Shown in pieces: positions 35,534-45,095 of a stretch of DNA of 64,000 bases. The notes under the pieces are model-generated. The model searched no databases, had not been told where the DNA came from, and saw nothing but the letters and a program-made list of their open reading frames with translations. The stretch spans positions 124,001 through 188,000 of the forward strand of contig NZ_JAFBBV010000001.1 of NCBI RefSeq assembly GCF_016907365.1, given 5' to 3'. The stretch comes from Oerskovia paurometabola. GTDB taxonomy: Bacteria > Actinomycetota > Actinomycetes > Actinomycetales > Cellulomonadaceae. The position numbers and the translations under genes were made by a program. How positions within the stretch are numbered: position 1 is the first letter of the stretch; each line of letters starts with the position of its first letter.

Positions 35534-37519
35534 ATGTGGGGGGAAGATGTCGACGGCAAGAAAGTTCGAGGTGGGCAGGTGACCGCAGCAGGACCCGGCA
35601 CGACACTGGTGGGCCGCTACCTGCTGGGTGAACGGCTGGCGAGCGACCTGGTCGACGTCACCGCCTGGTCCGCGCACGACTCGGTCCTGAACCGTTCCGT
35701 GCGGGTCTCGCTGCTCGCCGGCGAGCACGTCGCAGAGGCCATCGACTCGGCCCGCCGGGCCGCGCTCGTCGCCGACCCGCGACTGACCCGGGTGCTCGAC
35801 GTCGGGACCGACGACGGTGTCGCCTACGTCATCACCGAGCCGTTCGCCGGGATCACCCTGTCCGAGGTCGTGGCGGGCGGGATCGTCGACGCCCAGCAGG
35901 CGCGCGCCATCGTCGGCGAGGCTGCGGCCGCGCTCGAGGTCGCCCGCCGGCGCGGCGTCCACCACCTGGCACTACGACCGGAAGCCCTGCGGGTCGACGG
36001 GGACCGCGTCGTCGTGACGGGCCTCGGGCTCGACGCGGGCATCAGCGGACAGGACCAGCACGACGCCGACGAGACCTCACGAGCCGACACCCTCGGCCTC
36101 GTCGCGCTGCTGTACTACGCGATGACAGCGCGCTGGGCGGGACCCAGCCTCGACGTGCCCTGGATCAGTCCTGACTCGGTCCACCCGCTCCCCGCCCAGC
36201 GCGACGCGGCAGGAGTGCTCCCGTTGTCAACGCTCGTCCCTGGGGCACCGACGGACCTGTCGGACCTGTGCACCAAGGTCTTCGCCGACGCAGAGGCCTC
36301 GCCCACCCGGGCAGGCACAGACGGTGGCGGGTCGACGAACGACGACACCCAGGAGTTCGACAGCCTCGCAGCACCGCCCTCGTCGCCGGCCGACCTGGTG
36401 AGCGCCCTCGAGCCCTGGGGGGCGCTGTCCGTCGTCGCCGCTCTCCCGACGTTCGTCCAGCCGCCCGCCCCGACCGCGCCGAACCGGGTCAGCCGGCAGT
36501 CCATCCGGAGCGCGTTCGACGTCCCGCTCTCGACACCGCCAGGCACTCCGCCCCCCGCGGTCCCCTTCCACCGGCCCACGACCGGGCGGATCCACCGCGT
36601 GCCCCTCGCGGGCGCCTCCGCGCTCCCTGACGGTGCCAGCTACCCCGCGCCTACCTACGCCGACGCCCCCGTCGCCTACGCGGCATCGTCCGCCCCGACG
36701 ACGGGCGCCTACCCGACCCAGGTCGCCTACCAGCAGCAGCCCCCGACGGGGTCTCACCCGACGGCCCCACCGCCCCCGCCGGTCGCCCCGGTCACGGCGC
36801 AGCCCACCGGGCAGGGTCCCGCCGTCGACCCCGCGACCGGACCGCGGACCGGTCCCTTCGCGACGACGAGCGCCAAGAAGACCAGCGTGAAGAGCACCTG
36901 GATCATCATGCCCGTCGTGCTCCTCCTGGTGATCGCCGCCGTCGTCTGGGGCGTGAAGTCCGGTCTCGGCGGTTTCGGCGCCGTCCTCACCCCGGGATCG
37001 GCTCAGGGTGGATCGTCCTCGACCGGCTCCCAGGCCCCCGAGACGGCCCCCGACGACGGCGAGGTGCCGGTGAACACCGAGCCCCTCCCGATCGCCGCAG
37101 GCGGTCTGCTGGACCCGGACGTCGCGAACCCGGACGACGTCGGCGAGAAGCCCGAGTCCGTGCCCCTCGCGGTCGACGGCGACCCGACGACGTTCTGGTA
37201 CACCTACTCGTACAACACGGCGGCGTTCGGCGGCAACAAGACCAAGACGGGCTACACGTTCACGCTCGACGACGAAGCGACCGTCCAGCGCATCGTGCTC
37301 GACACGAACAACACGGGTGGCCGCGTCGAGGTCCGAGCCGTCACCGACGACGCGCCCACGGGTGGCGACGTCCTCGCATCGGGGACGTTCTCGGACACCG
37401 TCGAGCTCACGCTCGACCCCGCGACCGAAGGCAGCACGTTCGTCCTGTACATCACGGAGCTCCCGACGAACGGTGACGGCAAGTTCCGCGTCGAGCTCAA
37501 CGAGATCACGGTCTACTGA
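35534..37519 (+). CDS. membrane pseudokinase with discoidin-like extracellular domain
   Basis: 661 residues. Residues about 20-300 have a protein-kinase outline but lack the catalytic residues. The glycine loop is absent, the strand with the ATP-binding lysine reads SVRVSLLAG, the HRD loop reads HLALRPEAL and DFG is GLG. A Pro-rich linker (~330-440) leads to one membrane helix (~455-474). The outer domain (~540-661) resembles F5/8 type C (LAVDGDPTTFWYT). AGAGGA lies about 10 nt before the ATG. In mycobacteria a MurJ-linked pseudokinase binds the FHA protein FhaA to restrain wall synthesis; the same role is inferred here. Confidence 0.85.
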   Translation: MWGEDVDGKKVRGGQVTAAGPGTTLVGRYLLGERLASDLVDVTAWSAHDSVLNRSVRVSLLAGEHVAEAIDSARRAALVADPRLTRVLDVGTDDGVAYVITEPFAGITLSEVVAGGIVDAQQARAIVGEAAAALEVARRRGVHHLALRPEALRVDGDRVVVTGLGLDAGISGQDQHDADETSRADTLGLVALLYYAMTARWAGPSLDVPWISPDSVHPLPAQRDAAGVLPLSTLVPGAPTDLSDLCTKVFADAEASPTRAGTDGGGSTNDDTQEFDSLAAPPSSPADLVSALEPWGALSVVAALPTFVQPPAPTAPNRVSRQSIRSAFDVPLSTPPGTPPPAVPFHRPTTGRIHRVPLAGASALPDGASYPAPTYADAPVAYAASSAPTTGAYPTQVAYQQQPPTGSHPTAPPPPPVAPVTAQPTGQGPAVDPATGPRTGPFATTSAKKTSVKSTWIIMPVVLLLVIAAVVWGVKSGLGGFGAVLTPGSAQGGSSSTGSQAPETAPDDGEVPVNTEPLPIAAGGLLDPDVANPDDVGEKPESVPLAVDGDPTTFWYTYSYNTAAFGGNKTKTGYTFTLDDEATVQRIVLDTNNTGGRVEVRAVTDDAPTGGDVLASGTFSDTVELTLDPATEGSTFVLYITELPTNGDGKFRVELNEITVY

Positions 37520-37559
37520 CGTCGTGGCCGCACCCTTCGGGGTGCTCAGCCACGACGTC
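37518..37559 (+). terminator. terminator of the Nudix-murJ operon
   Basis: Outer arms GACGTCGTGGC/GCCACGACGTC and inner GCACCC/GGGTGC. The left arm overlaps the stop codon of the pseudokinase gene. Confidence 0.75.
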
Positions 37560-37661
37560 GGTGTCGACCATCCATCGGCCCACCGACCGACGGTGCCCTC
37601 GGAACAGAACGACGCCGCTCGGCGTTGGACCCGGTGCACCACCCACCACTGAGGAGTACAC

Positions 37662-38708
37662 GTGACGGAACAGACCCCCACGACCGCCCCGCGGAACGTC
37701 ATCATCGTGGGTTCGGGCCCCGCCGGGTACACGGCCGCCGTGTACGCCGCGCGTGCGGGCCTCGAGCCCCTGGTCCTGGCGGGTTCGATCACCGCGGGTG
37801 GCGCTCTGATGAACACGACCGAGGTCGAGAACTTCCCTGGGTTCCCCGACGGCATCATGGGCCCCGAGCTCATGGACAACCTGCAGAAGCAGGCCGAGCG
37901 CTTCGGTGCGCAGGTCGAGTGGGACGACGCGATCGAGCTCCGGCTCGACGGCCCGGTCAAGACGGTCGTCACCGGGAACGGTGAGACCTACACGGCTCGT
38001 GCAGTGATCCTCGCGACCGGCTCGGCGTACCGCGAGCTGGGCCTGGAGGACGAGAAGCGACTCTCCGGCCGCGGCGTCTCCTGGTGCGCGACGTGCGACG
38101 GCTTCTTCTTCCGCGACCAGCACATCGTGGTCGTCGGCGGCGGAGACTCCGCCGTCGAGGAGGCCACCTTCCTGACCCGCTTCGCGTCGAAGGTCACGAT
38201 GGTGCACCGTCGTGGCGAGCTCCGCGCCTCGAAGATCATGGCCGACCGGGCCAAGGCCGACCCCAAGATCGAGTTCGCCTGGAACAGCGAGGTCGTCGGG
38301 ATCCACGGCGAGAACAAGGTCGAGTCGCTCACGCTGCGCGACACCCTCACGGGTGAGGAGCGTTCGATCGACGCGACCGGCCTGTTCGTCGCGATCGGGC
38401 ACGACCCCCGCTCCGAGCTCGTCAAGGGGCAGATCGACCTGGACGACGACGGCTACATCCAGGTCGTCGGACGCACCACCGCGACCAACCTCGAGGGCGT
38501 GTTCGCGTGCGGCGACGCGGTCGACCACACGTACCGCCAGGCCATCACCGCGGCCGGCTCGGGCTGCTCTGCGGCGCTCGACGCCCAGCGCTACCTCACC
38601 GAGCTCGTCGACGCGATCGAGGACGCCGAGGGGCTCCCCGAGATCGCCGGCACGCCCGAGTCCCCCGCCCCCGACGAGCTGCCCCGCGCACTGGAGGAGA
38701 TCCGATGA
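37662..38708 (+). CDS. trxB: thioredoxin-disulfide reductase
   Basis: 348 residues. Transfers electrons from NADPH through FAD to thioredoxin. FAD motif [20 protein letters not shown], active-site CATC in [17 protein letters not shown] motif [13 protein letters not shown] and the C-terminal FAD motif [10 protein letters not shown] are all present. A hydrophilic tail of about 25 residues extends beyond the usual end. The GTG start follows GAGGAGT. The stop overlaps trxA (ATGA). In M. tuberculosis sigM precedes trxB; no sigma factor is present here. Confidence 0.97.
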   Translation: MTEQTPTTAPRNVIIVGSGPAGYTAAVYAARAGLEPLVLAGSITAGGALMNTTEVENFPGFPDGIMGPELMDNLQKQAERFGAQVEWDDAIELRLDGPVKTVVTGNGETYTARAVILATGSAYRELGLEDEKRLSGRGVSWCATCDGFFFRDQHIVVVGGGDSAVEEATFLTRFASKVTMVHRRGELRASKIMADRAKADPKIEFAWNSEVVGIHGENKVESLTLRDTLTGEERSIDATGLFVAIGHDPRSELVKGQIDLDDDGYIQVVGRTTATNLEGVFACGDAVDHTYRQAITAAGSGCSAALDAQRYLTELVDAIEDAEGLPEIAGTPESPAPDELPRALEEIR

Positions 38709-39031
38709 GCAACACCGTCAAGGTCACCGACGACACCTTCAAGTCCGAGGTCCTGGAGTCGAACATCCCCGTCATCGTGGACTTCTGGGCCACCTGGTGC
38801 GGGCCGTGCCTGCAGATCGCCCCGATCCTCGAGGAGCTGGCCGGCGAGTACGCCGGCAAGGTCAAGATCGCCAAGCTCGACTCCGACGAGAACCCCGCGA
38901 TCACCGCGGCGTACGGCGTGATCTCGATCCCCACGCTCAACTTCTACTCCGGTGGTGAGCTCGTGAAGTCGATCGTGGGAGGACGGCCCAAGCGCATCCT
39001 CGCCGAGGAGATCGACGCACTCATCGCCTGA
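38705..39031 (+). CDS. trxA: thioredoxin
   Basis: 108 residues with the active site FWATWCGPC and the cis-proline segment [11 protein letters not shown]. Small disulfide reductase partner of TrxB, overlapping it by 4 bp. Its third active-site position is normal (CGPC). A strong terminator follows. Confidence 0.97.
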   Translation: MSNTVKVTDDTFKSEVLESNIPVIVDFWATWCGPCLQIAPILEELAGEYAGKVKIAKLDSDENPAITAAYGVISIPTLNFYSGGELVKSIVGGRPKRILAEEIDALIA

Positions 39032-39064
39032 CGCTCTCGCCCGCCGCGATCTGCGGGCATCGCC

Positions 39065-39105
39065 CCGGAGGGGCGGTCGGTCCACCGGACCGACCGCCCC
39101 TCCGG
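39065..39105 (+). terminator. terminator after trxBA
   Basis: A perfect 19-bp stem (starts CCGGAGGGGCGG) with a 3-nt loop, 34 bp after trxA. Confidence 0.85.
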
Positions 39106-39257
39106 CGTCTGGGCTCGCCGCCGGAGGCATCTGGTCGGGACGGTCTGTCCGTCACCCGGGCCGGCCGGTGAAGGGCTGGCCCCACAGGCTCCCTGCCGTC
39201 GTCCGGTCAGCGGCCCCTTCACGGTTTCCACCGATCCGCCGTGGGAGACTGGGGAGC

Positions 39258-40589
39258 GTGAGCACGACACCGACGCACCCCGCTCAGCCTGCCGCCTCGG
39301 GCGGCACCCGCCTCGACCCGTGGTTCGGCGCCTACGCCGAGCGCGCCCACGGCATGCGAGCGTCGGAGATTCGCGCCCTCTTCGCGGTCGCGAATCGCCC
39401 CGAGGTCGTCTCGCTCGCGGGCGGCATGCCCTACCTCGAGGGACTTCCCCTCGACGTGATCGCGGATGCGATGCAGAAGCTCGTCGCGACGCGCGGCACC
39501 ACAGCGCTGCAGTACGGCTCGGGCCAGGGCGACGAGTCGCTGCGCGAGAAGATCGTCGACGTCGTGCGCCTCGAGGGCATCGACTGCCACCCGGACGACG
39601 TCGTGGTCACCACGGGATCCCAGCAGGCTCTCGACCTCGTGACGCGCATCTTCATCGACCCGGGCGACGTCATCGTCGCTGAGGCACCCAGCTACGTGGG
39701 GGCCCTCGGCGTCTTCCGGTCCTACCAGGCCGACATCGTCCACGTCCCGCTCGACGAGCACGGTCTGATCCCCGAGGCCCTCGAGGAGACCCTCACCCGG
39801 CTGGCCGCCGAGGGTCGGCGCGTCAAGCTCCTCTACACCGTTCCCAACTTCCACAACCCTGCCGGCGTGACGCTCTCGGTCGAGCGGCGGCCCCGCATCC
39901 TCGAGATCGCCCAGCGGTTCGGGGTGCTCGTGATCGAGGACAACCCCTACGGTCTGCTCGGCTTCGACGGCGACCCGCTGCCCGCGATGCGCTCGCTCGA
40001 CGACCAGGGGGTCCTCTACCTGGGCTCCTTCTCCAAGACGTTCGCTCCCGGCTACCGGGTCGGGTGGGTGGTCGCCCCGCACGCCGTCCGAGAGAAGCTC
40101 GTGCTCGCCAGCGAGTCGGCGATCCTGTGCCCCTCGAACGCCTCGCAGCTCGCGATCGCGACCTACCTCGACACCTGTGACTGGCAGGGCCAGATCAAGC
40201 AGTTCCGCGAGCTCTACCGGGAACGACGCGACGCCATGATCGGGGCCCTCTCGGAGCACCTCCCGTCTGCCTCCTGGAACGTCCCGAACGGCGGGTTCTA
40301 CACCTGGGTCAAGCTTCCGGACGGGCTCGACGCGCGGTCCATGCTCCCCCGCGCGGTGACGGCCCGCGTCGCCTATGTCCCGGGGACGGCGTTCTATGCC
40401 GACGGGACGGGCGCGGACCACGTCCGTCTCTCCTACTGCTTCCCGACGCCGGAGCGTATCAGGGAGGGAGTCCGGCGGTTCGCCGGGGTCGTCTCTGCCG
40501 AGCGCGAGCTCGTGGACCTCTTCGGCACCTCCGGCGCCCAGGACCCGGACCTGTCCGACGTCGAGAACCCTGGCCCCAACCTCGCGTGA
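39258..40589 (+). CDS. PLP-dependent aminotransferase (KAT/2-aminoadipate type)
   Basis: 443 residues of fold type I. The N-terminal SLAGGMPYLEGLPLD, the substrate-cofactor region LQYGSGQGDESLREKI, PNFHNPAGVTLS, the aspartate in VLVIEDNPYG and the PLP lysine in LGSFSKTFAPGYRVGW are all present. This is the LysN/KAT-II-like subgroup. The start used is the GTG at 39258. Its stop overlaps the next gene's GTG (GTGA), tying it to the ATP-grasp ligase. Together they may make and ligate an amino acid for the cell wall, but this is inference. Confidence 0.9.
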   Translation: MSTTPTHPAQPAASGGTRLDPWFGAYAERAHGMRASEIRALFAVANRPEVVSLAGGMPYLEGLPLDVIADAMQKLVATRGTTALQYGSGQGDESLREKIVDVVRLEGIDCHPDDVVVTTGSQQALDLVTRIFIDPGDVIVAEAPSYVGALGVFRSYQADIVHVPLDEHGLIPEALEETLTRLAAEGRRVKLLYTVPNFHNPAGVTLSVERRPRILEIAQRFGVLVIEDNPYGLLGFDGDPLPAMRSLDDQGVLYLGSFSKTFAPGYRVGWVVAPHAVREKLVLASESAILCPSNASQLAIATYLDTCDWQGQIKQFRELYRERRDAMIGALSEHLPSASWNVPNGGFYTWVKLPDGLDARSMLPRAVTARVAYVPGTAFYADGTGADHVRLSYCFPTPERIREGVRRFAGVVSAERELVDLFGTSGAQDPDLSDVENPGPNLA

Positions 40590-41704
40590 GCGCCACCCCT
40601 GCCCGCGTGAGAAACCTGCTGAACGTCGAGAGGACCAAGACCGTGGGTACCGCTGCGGAATCACAGACCGTCACCGAGGACGTCGCCGAGCTCGCGCCGG
40701 CCGATCACCCCGCCTCGCGGGACGGGGGCGCTTCGAAGAACGAACCGCGCCCTGTCGAACGAGTTGCCGTTCTCGCGGGGGGGCTGTCGCACGAGCGCGA
40801 CGTCTCGCTCCGCTCGGGGCGCCGTGTCGCCGACGCCCTGCGTGGTGCAGGCCTCGAGGTGACGGTGCACGACGTCGATGCGTCCCTCCTCCCGTTCCTC
40901 GCCGAGGAGAAGCCCGACGTCGTCTGGCCGCTTCTGCACGGCGCGAGCGGGGAGGACGGCTCGATCCGCGACGTCCTCGAACTGCTCTCCCTCGACTACG
41001 TAGGGACCGGTCCCCGGGCATCGCGAGCCGCCTGGAACAAGCCCATCGCCAAGAACGTCGTGCTGGGCGCGGGCCTCTCGACCCCGGACTACGTGACTCT
41101 CCCCCAGAGCCTCTTCCGCGAGCTCGGCGCTCAGCCTGTGCTCGACGCCATCGTCGGTCGCCTGGGGCTCCCCCTCGTCGTGAAGCCGACCAGAGGGGGC
41201 TCCGCGCTGGGCGTCACGCTCGTCCGCCGTCCCGAGGACCTGCCTCGTGCGATGGTCGACTGCTTCTCCTACGGCGACATCGCCCTCATCGAGCGTGCCG
41301 TCGAAGGCACCGAGATCGCCGTGAGCGTCGTGGACGGTCCGGACGGCCCCGAGGCGCTCCCAGCAGTCGAGATCGTGACCGAGGGCACCTACGACTACGA
41401 CGCCCGCTACAACCCGGGCCGCACCAGCTACTACGCCCCCGCCCGACTGGCTCCCGACGTCGCTGCGCGCGTCGAGGAGACGGCGGTCCGCGCCCACCTC
41501 GCTCTGGGCCTGCGTGACCTCTCGCGATCGGACCTCATCGTCGACGCCGACGGCGTTCCGCACTTCCTCGAGGTCAACGTCGCGCCCGGGATGACGGAGA
41601 CCTCGTTGTTCCCGCAGGCAGTTCATGCTGCGGGGCGCGATCTAGGGGACCTCTACCGCGCGATCGTGACGCAGAGCGCGGTGCGTCAGGGTTCCCAGCG
41701 CTGA
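40586..41704 (+). CDS. D-alanine-D-alanine ligase-like ATP-grasp protein
   Basis: 372 residues. After an unusual N-terminal extension of about 57 residues comes the Ddl fold: VAVLAGGLSHERDVSLRSG, LLHGASGEDGSIRDVLELLS, PLVVKPTRGGSALGV and the metal-binding FLEVNVAPGMTETSLFP. The usual paired serines of the ATP loop are GSA here, and the final motif has NVAPG where Ddl has NTLPG. It is either a true Ddl or a relative joining another D-amino acid. Translationally coupled to the aminotransferase; a terminator follows. Confidence 0.82.
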   Translation: MSATPARVRNLLNVERTKTVGTAAESQTVTEDVAELAPADHPASRDGGASKNEPRPVERVAVLAGGLSHERDVSLRSGRRVADALRGAGLEVTVHDVDASLLPFLAEEKPDVVWPLLHGASGEDGSIRDVLELLSLDYVGTGPRASRAAWNKPIAKNVVLGAGLSTPDYVTLPQSLFRELGAQPVLDAIVGRLGLPLVVKPTRGGSALGVTLVRRPEDLPRAMVDCFSYGDIALIERAVEGTEIAVSVVDGPDGPEALPAVEIVTEGTYDYDARYNPGRTSYYAPARLAPDVAARVEETAVRAHLALGLRDLSRSDLIVDADGVPHFLEVNVAPGMTETSLFPQAVHAAGRDLGDLYRAIVTQSAVRQGSQR

Positions 41705-41726
41705 CCGCTTCTTCCTCGACGAACGT

Positions 41727-41764
41727 CATCGGCCCCGATGAGCAGCTGCTCACCGGGGCCGATG
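41727..41764. terminator. terminator overlapping a parS-like site
   Basis: Outer arms CATCGGCCCCG/CGGGGCCGATG and an inner GAGCAGCTGCTC palindrome separated by one mismatch. The right arm shares two bases with the parS-like sequence at 41763-41778. It lies between convergent ligase and parB genes. Confidence 0.75.
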
Positions 41765-41778
41765 TTTCACGTGGAACG
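41763..41778. other. parS-like site 1 (two mismatches)
   Basis: TGTTTCACGTGGAACG against the consensus TGTTTCACGTGAAACA. It touches the ligase/parB terminator. Confidence 0.7.
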
Positions 41779-41801
41779 TCGGGGGTCTGCCCGAGTGGCA
41801 C

Positions 41802-43061
41802 CTACCGGCGCAGCAGGCCCGGATCCTGGGGTGCCATGAGGTCGAGGATCCTGTTGAGGTCCTCGACCGACGCGAACTCGACCGTCAGCCGGCCCTTGTT
41901 CTTCCCGAGGTCGACCTTGACGCGCGTCTCGAAGCGGTCCGAGAGTCGGGATGCCAGCTCGTCGATCGCCGCACTGCGCTGGCCCGGTCTCGGCGTGCGC
42001 TCCACAGGACGCTTCGCATCCAGTCCCCCGAGAGCGACGATCTCCTCCGTGGCTCGCACAGAGAGCCCTTCGGAGACGATGCGCTGAGCGAGGCGTTCGA
42101 TCTCCGCACCATCCGTCAGACCGAGCAGCGCACGGGCGTGCCCGGCGGAGAGAACTCCGGCCGCCACTCGACGCTGGACCAGTGGCGGCAGACGCAGCAG
42201 GCGCAGCGTGTTGGAGATCTGCGACCTGCTCCGGGAGATGCGTGTACCCAGCTCCTCGTGCGTGCAGCCGAAGTCGTCGAGCAGCTGGCGGTATGCCGCA
42301 GCCTCCTCCAACGGGTTCAACGCACTACGGTGCAGGTTCTCGAGAAGCGCGTCGCGCAGGAGGTCAGCGTCGTCCGTCTCGCGAATGATCGCCGGAATGA
42401 CGTCCAGGCCCGCTGCCTGGGTCGCTCGCCAACGCCGCTCGCCCATGATGAGCTCGTAGCCCCCGGGGTTCTCGGGGTCGCGGCGGACGACGACGGGCTG
42501 CAGGACGCCGATCTCCCTGATGGAGCCGACGAGCTCGTCGAGCTCGCCCTCGTCGAAGACGGTGCGTGGCTGACGAGAGTTCGCCCGGATCAGCCCCACG
42601 GGGAGTTCTGCGAACGTCGCCCCCGGCACCGGCACGAGGTCGGCCGGTGCCGGCTCGGTCGAAGCGTCCGTCGTCTCCGTCGTACGTGTTTCACGTGAAA
42701 CGTCGGCCGGCGTGTCGTCAGCCTTGGTGGGCTCGCTGTCGCCTCCGGTCGCTTCGACCGACGAGGATGTCTCGGCCCGTGCCACCCCCTGCTCGGTGCT
42801 CGTGCTGGTGAGCGCGACGAGATCCACCTCGTCGACGCCCCCGAGCGAGGCCGGCGAGTCGGCATCCGTGCGCTCGATGGTCAGCACGGGAGCACCGGAT
42901 TCCTCAGTCTCCCCTCCCCCGGAGTCCGGACTAGCGGGGGAGCTGGACTCCGCCACACGCGGCGCGGAGGGGAAGAAGACGTCCACCGGACGTTCACGCT
43001 CAGGACTGGTCGGAATCAATGCTCCGAGACCACGACCGAGCCCACGGCGCTTCTCACTCAT
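41802..43061 (-). CDS. parB: chromosome partitioning protein ParB
   Basis: 419 residues. Loads on parS sites as a CTP-dependent clamp. The N-terminus is [13 protein letters not shown]; a long acidic, disordered stretch (about 20-140) follows. The ParB/Srx nuclease-like CTP domain has [19 protein letters not shown] and [15 protein letters not shown]. The HTH has [20 protein letters not shown]. The C-terminal dimerisation domain ends [13 protein letters not shown]. The start overlaps the parA stop (ATGA). It contains parS site 2. Confidence 0.96.
   Translation of the reverse strand: MSEKRRGLGRGLGALIPTSPERERPVDVFFPSAPRVAESSSPASPDSGGGETEESGAPVLTIERTDADSPASLGGVDEVDLVALTSTSTEQGVARAETSSSVEATGGDSEPTKADDTPADVSRETRTTETTDASTEPAPADLVPVPGATFAELPVGLIRANSRQPRTVFDEGELDELVGSIREIGVLQPVVVRRDPENPGGYELIMGERRWRATQAAGLDVIPAIIRETDDADLLRDALLENLHRSALNPLEEAAAYRQLLDDFGCTHEELGTRISRSRSQISNTLRLLRLPPLVQRRVAAGVLSAGHARALLGLTDGAEIERLAQRIVSEGLSVRATEEIVALGGLDAKRPVERTPRPGQRSAAIDELASRLSDRFETRVKVDLGKNKGRLTVEFASVEDLNRILDLMAPQDPGLLRR
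42687..42702. other. parS site 2, inside parB
   Basis: TGTTTCACGTGAAACG; one mismatch to the 16-bp consensus. It is read as V-S-R-E-T in the disordered part of ParB. Confidence 0.92.
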
Positions 43062-44221
43062 CGTGCATCCTCCTGGTAGCTAGGCAGCACTGCCCATCGC
43101 TCGGCGAGGTAGTTCTGCCGTGAGACGTTGCGAGACGCTCCGTCGACGGTAGGGACAGGCAAGGGTTCAGGGCGGCCGCGATCCGCGACCTCGCGTGCAG
43201 CCTCAAGGTAGGCGAGAGCGCCCGTGGAGCTCGGGTCGTAGGTGATGACACTCTGACCGTGGCTGGGGGCCTCGGAGATCCTCACCGAGCGCGGGATAGA
43301 CGTCTTGAGGGTCTGCTCGGGGAAGTGTTCACGCACCTCTGCGGCGACTTGCTGCGCGAGGTTGGTGCGACCGTCGTACATCGTGAGCAGGATCGTGGAG
43401 ACGTGCAGCCGCGGGTTCAGGTGCGCCTTGATGAGCTCGATGGTCTTCAGGAGCTGGCTGAGCCCCTCGAGGGCGTAGTACTCGCACTGGATGGGGATCA
43501 GCACCTCGCGCCCGACCACGAAGGCATTCACGGTCAGCAGACCGAGACTCGGCGGGCAGTCGACGAGGACGTAGTCGATCGGCTCCAGGCCTTGGGCGAC
43601 ACGCTCCTCCAGGAAGTCGTCGACCGCCTTCCGCAGCCGTGTTTCACGTGAAACCAGCGAGACCAGCTCGATCTCCGCCCCCGACAGATCGATCGTCGCG
43701 GGCACGCACCACAACGTCGGAAGGTCTGGGCACTGCTGGACTGCTGAAGAAAGTGGCGCGCCATCGACCAGAACTTCGTAGACCGAAGGTGTACCCGCAC
43801 GATGCTCGACCCCGAGAGCAGTGGATGCATTGCCCTGCGGGTCGTTGTCGATCACCAGCACGTTGAGCCCAGCCTGCGCCAGCCCGGCTGCCAGGTTGAC
43901 GGTCGTCGTCGTCTTACCGACGCCGCCCTTCTGGTTGGCGATGGTGATGACCCGTGTCGAAGCCGGACGCGGGAAGCGTCGTCCGTGGAGATCGATCCGG
44001 CGACGGGCATCAATCGTGAGCTGCGCCGCGAGGGGGGTGTCGTCATCCATCTCGGGGAGGCTCGCCATCAGTTCCTCGCGCCGGCTCTCGTCGAACGCGG
44101 CGTCCGACGGGTAGCCCTCGGATGTTTCACGTGAAACGCTCGCGAGATACGTCATGTCCCGACTCTCGAACGGGATGTCCTGCTGCTGGTCGGAACTCTC
44201 AGTCACGCCCATCTCCCTCAC
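43058..44221 (-). CDS. parA: chromosome partitioning ATPase ParA (Soj)
   Basis: 387 residues counted from the GTG at 44221; the GTG at 44206 (GGAG 6 nt upstream) is equally possible. The first ~90 residues are poorly conserved. The deviant Walker A is [15 protein letters not shown] (~93-107), followed by [11 protein letters not shown] and [17 protein letters not shown]. It pulls ParB-bound origins apart. It contains parS sites 3 and 4 in its own coding sequence. The C-terminus reads SYQEDAR before a 4-bp overlap with parB. Confidence 0.95.
   Translation of the reverse strand: MREMGVTESSDQQQDIPFESRDMTYLASVSRETSEGYPSDAAFDESRREELMASLPEMDDDTPLAAQLTIDARRRIDLHGRRFPRPASTRVITIANQKGGVGKTTTTVNLAAGLAQAGLNVLVIDNDPQGNASTALGVEHRAGTPSVYEVLVDGAPLSSAVQQCPDLPTLWCVPATIDLSGAEIELVSLVSRETRLRKAVDDFLEERVAQGLEPIDYVLVDCPPSLGLLTVNAFVVGREVLIPIQCEYYALEGLSQLLKTIELIKAHLNPRLHVSTILLTMYDGRTNLAQQVAAEVREHFPEQTLKTSIPRSVRISEAPSHGQSVITYDPSSTGALAYLEAAREVADRGRPEPLPVPTVDGASRNVSRQNYLAERWAVLPSYQEDAR
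43640..43655. other. parS site 3, inside parA
   Basis: TGTTTCACGTGAAACC; one mismatch. It is read as V-S-R-E-T within [10 protein letters not shown]. Confidence 0.92.
44123..44138. other. parS site 4, near the 5' end of parA
   Basis: TGTTTCACGTGAAACG; one mismatch. It is read as V-S-R-E-T in the non-conserved N-terminal tail. Confidence 0.92.
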
Positions 44222-44414
44222 TTGACCTACTCCAGCATGCGCCCCACCACAGCCTCATTCATGGACCGCCGGACGCGTGTCGTCACCGAGTCTCACCGTC
44301 GGGACCCGGGGCTCTGCCACCCTATGCGGTGCACTCCTCCCCCTGGTCTCCACTCACCGTGACTTCCACGTGGCGGACTCGGGGTCACGTCGCGAAGGGC
44401 CCTAGGGGCACCGT

Positions 44415-45095
44415 TCAAACCTGAGCAGGCGTGCGCCGGATTCGGAGCACGGTTGTCGGCTCGACGCCGTCAACACTCGACGCTTCGAGAATCTCCGGCT
44501 CTTCCGTCTTGTACTTGCGGAGCACCTTGCGCGCCGGCTCGATCTCCTGCGCCACATTGCGCCCCTTGAGGACGACCATCTCCCCGCCACGCTCCACCAA
44601 GGGAAGGGACATGCGCGCCAGCTTCTCAAGGGCGGCAACAGCACGCGAGGTCACTGCGTCACATTGGAAGGCGCCGTGATACTCCTCGGCGCGCCCTCGC
44701 TTGATCTCGACGTTGGAGAGTCCGAGGTCCTCGACGACCTCGGACAGCCACGCGCAGCGTCGTTCCATCGGCTCGATCAGGAGAACCTCTGCGTCGGGGC
44801 GCATCACCGCAATGACGATCCCGGGAAGGCCCGCACCGGAACCGATGTCGGCGATCGTGCCGGTCACAGGAAGAAACTGGACCACCGCTGCGGAGTTGAG
44901 GATGTGCCGCTCCCAGATGCGCGAGACCTCCCGCGGACCGATCAGCCCACGCAGCTCCCCCTGGTCGTGCAGCAGGTCTGCGAAGCGGGCGACAAGCGGG
45001 TACGCCGCACCGAAGTACGCCTGGACTTCTGGAGAGTCGGCGAGTGTTTCACGTGAAACACTGCCCTCGACGGCGTCGCTCATCTCGTGGGTCAT
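44415..45095 (-). CDS. rsmG: 16S rRNA (guanine527-N7)-methyltransferase
   Basis: 226 residues. Methylates G527 in the 530 loop of 16S rRNA; loss gives low-level streptomycin resistance in other species. The SAM-binding motif is IADIGSGAGLPGIVIA, with LIEPMERRCAWL, TSRAVAALEKL and MVVLKG downstream. The ATG at 45095 has GGAG close upstream. It lies 193 bp before parA on the same strand; parS site 5 is inside its N-terminal codons. Confidence 0.96.
   Translation of the reverse strand: MTHEMSDAVEGSVSRETLADSPEVQAYFGAAYPLVARFADLLHDQGELRGLIGPREVSRIWERHILNSAAVVQFLPVTGTIADIGSGAGLPGIVIAVMRPDAEVLLIEPMERRCAWLSEVVEDLGLSNVEIKRGRAEEYHGAFQCDAVTSRAVAALEKLARMSLPLVERGGEMVVLKGRNVAQEIEPARKVLRKYKTEEPEILEASSVDGVEPTTVLRIRRTPAQV
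45045..45060. other. parS site 5, inside rsmG (perfect)
   Basis: TGTTTCACGTGAAACA, exact 16-bp consensus. It is read as V-S-R-E-T near the RsmG N-terminus. Confidence 0.95.
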
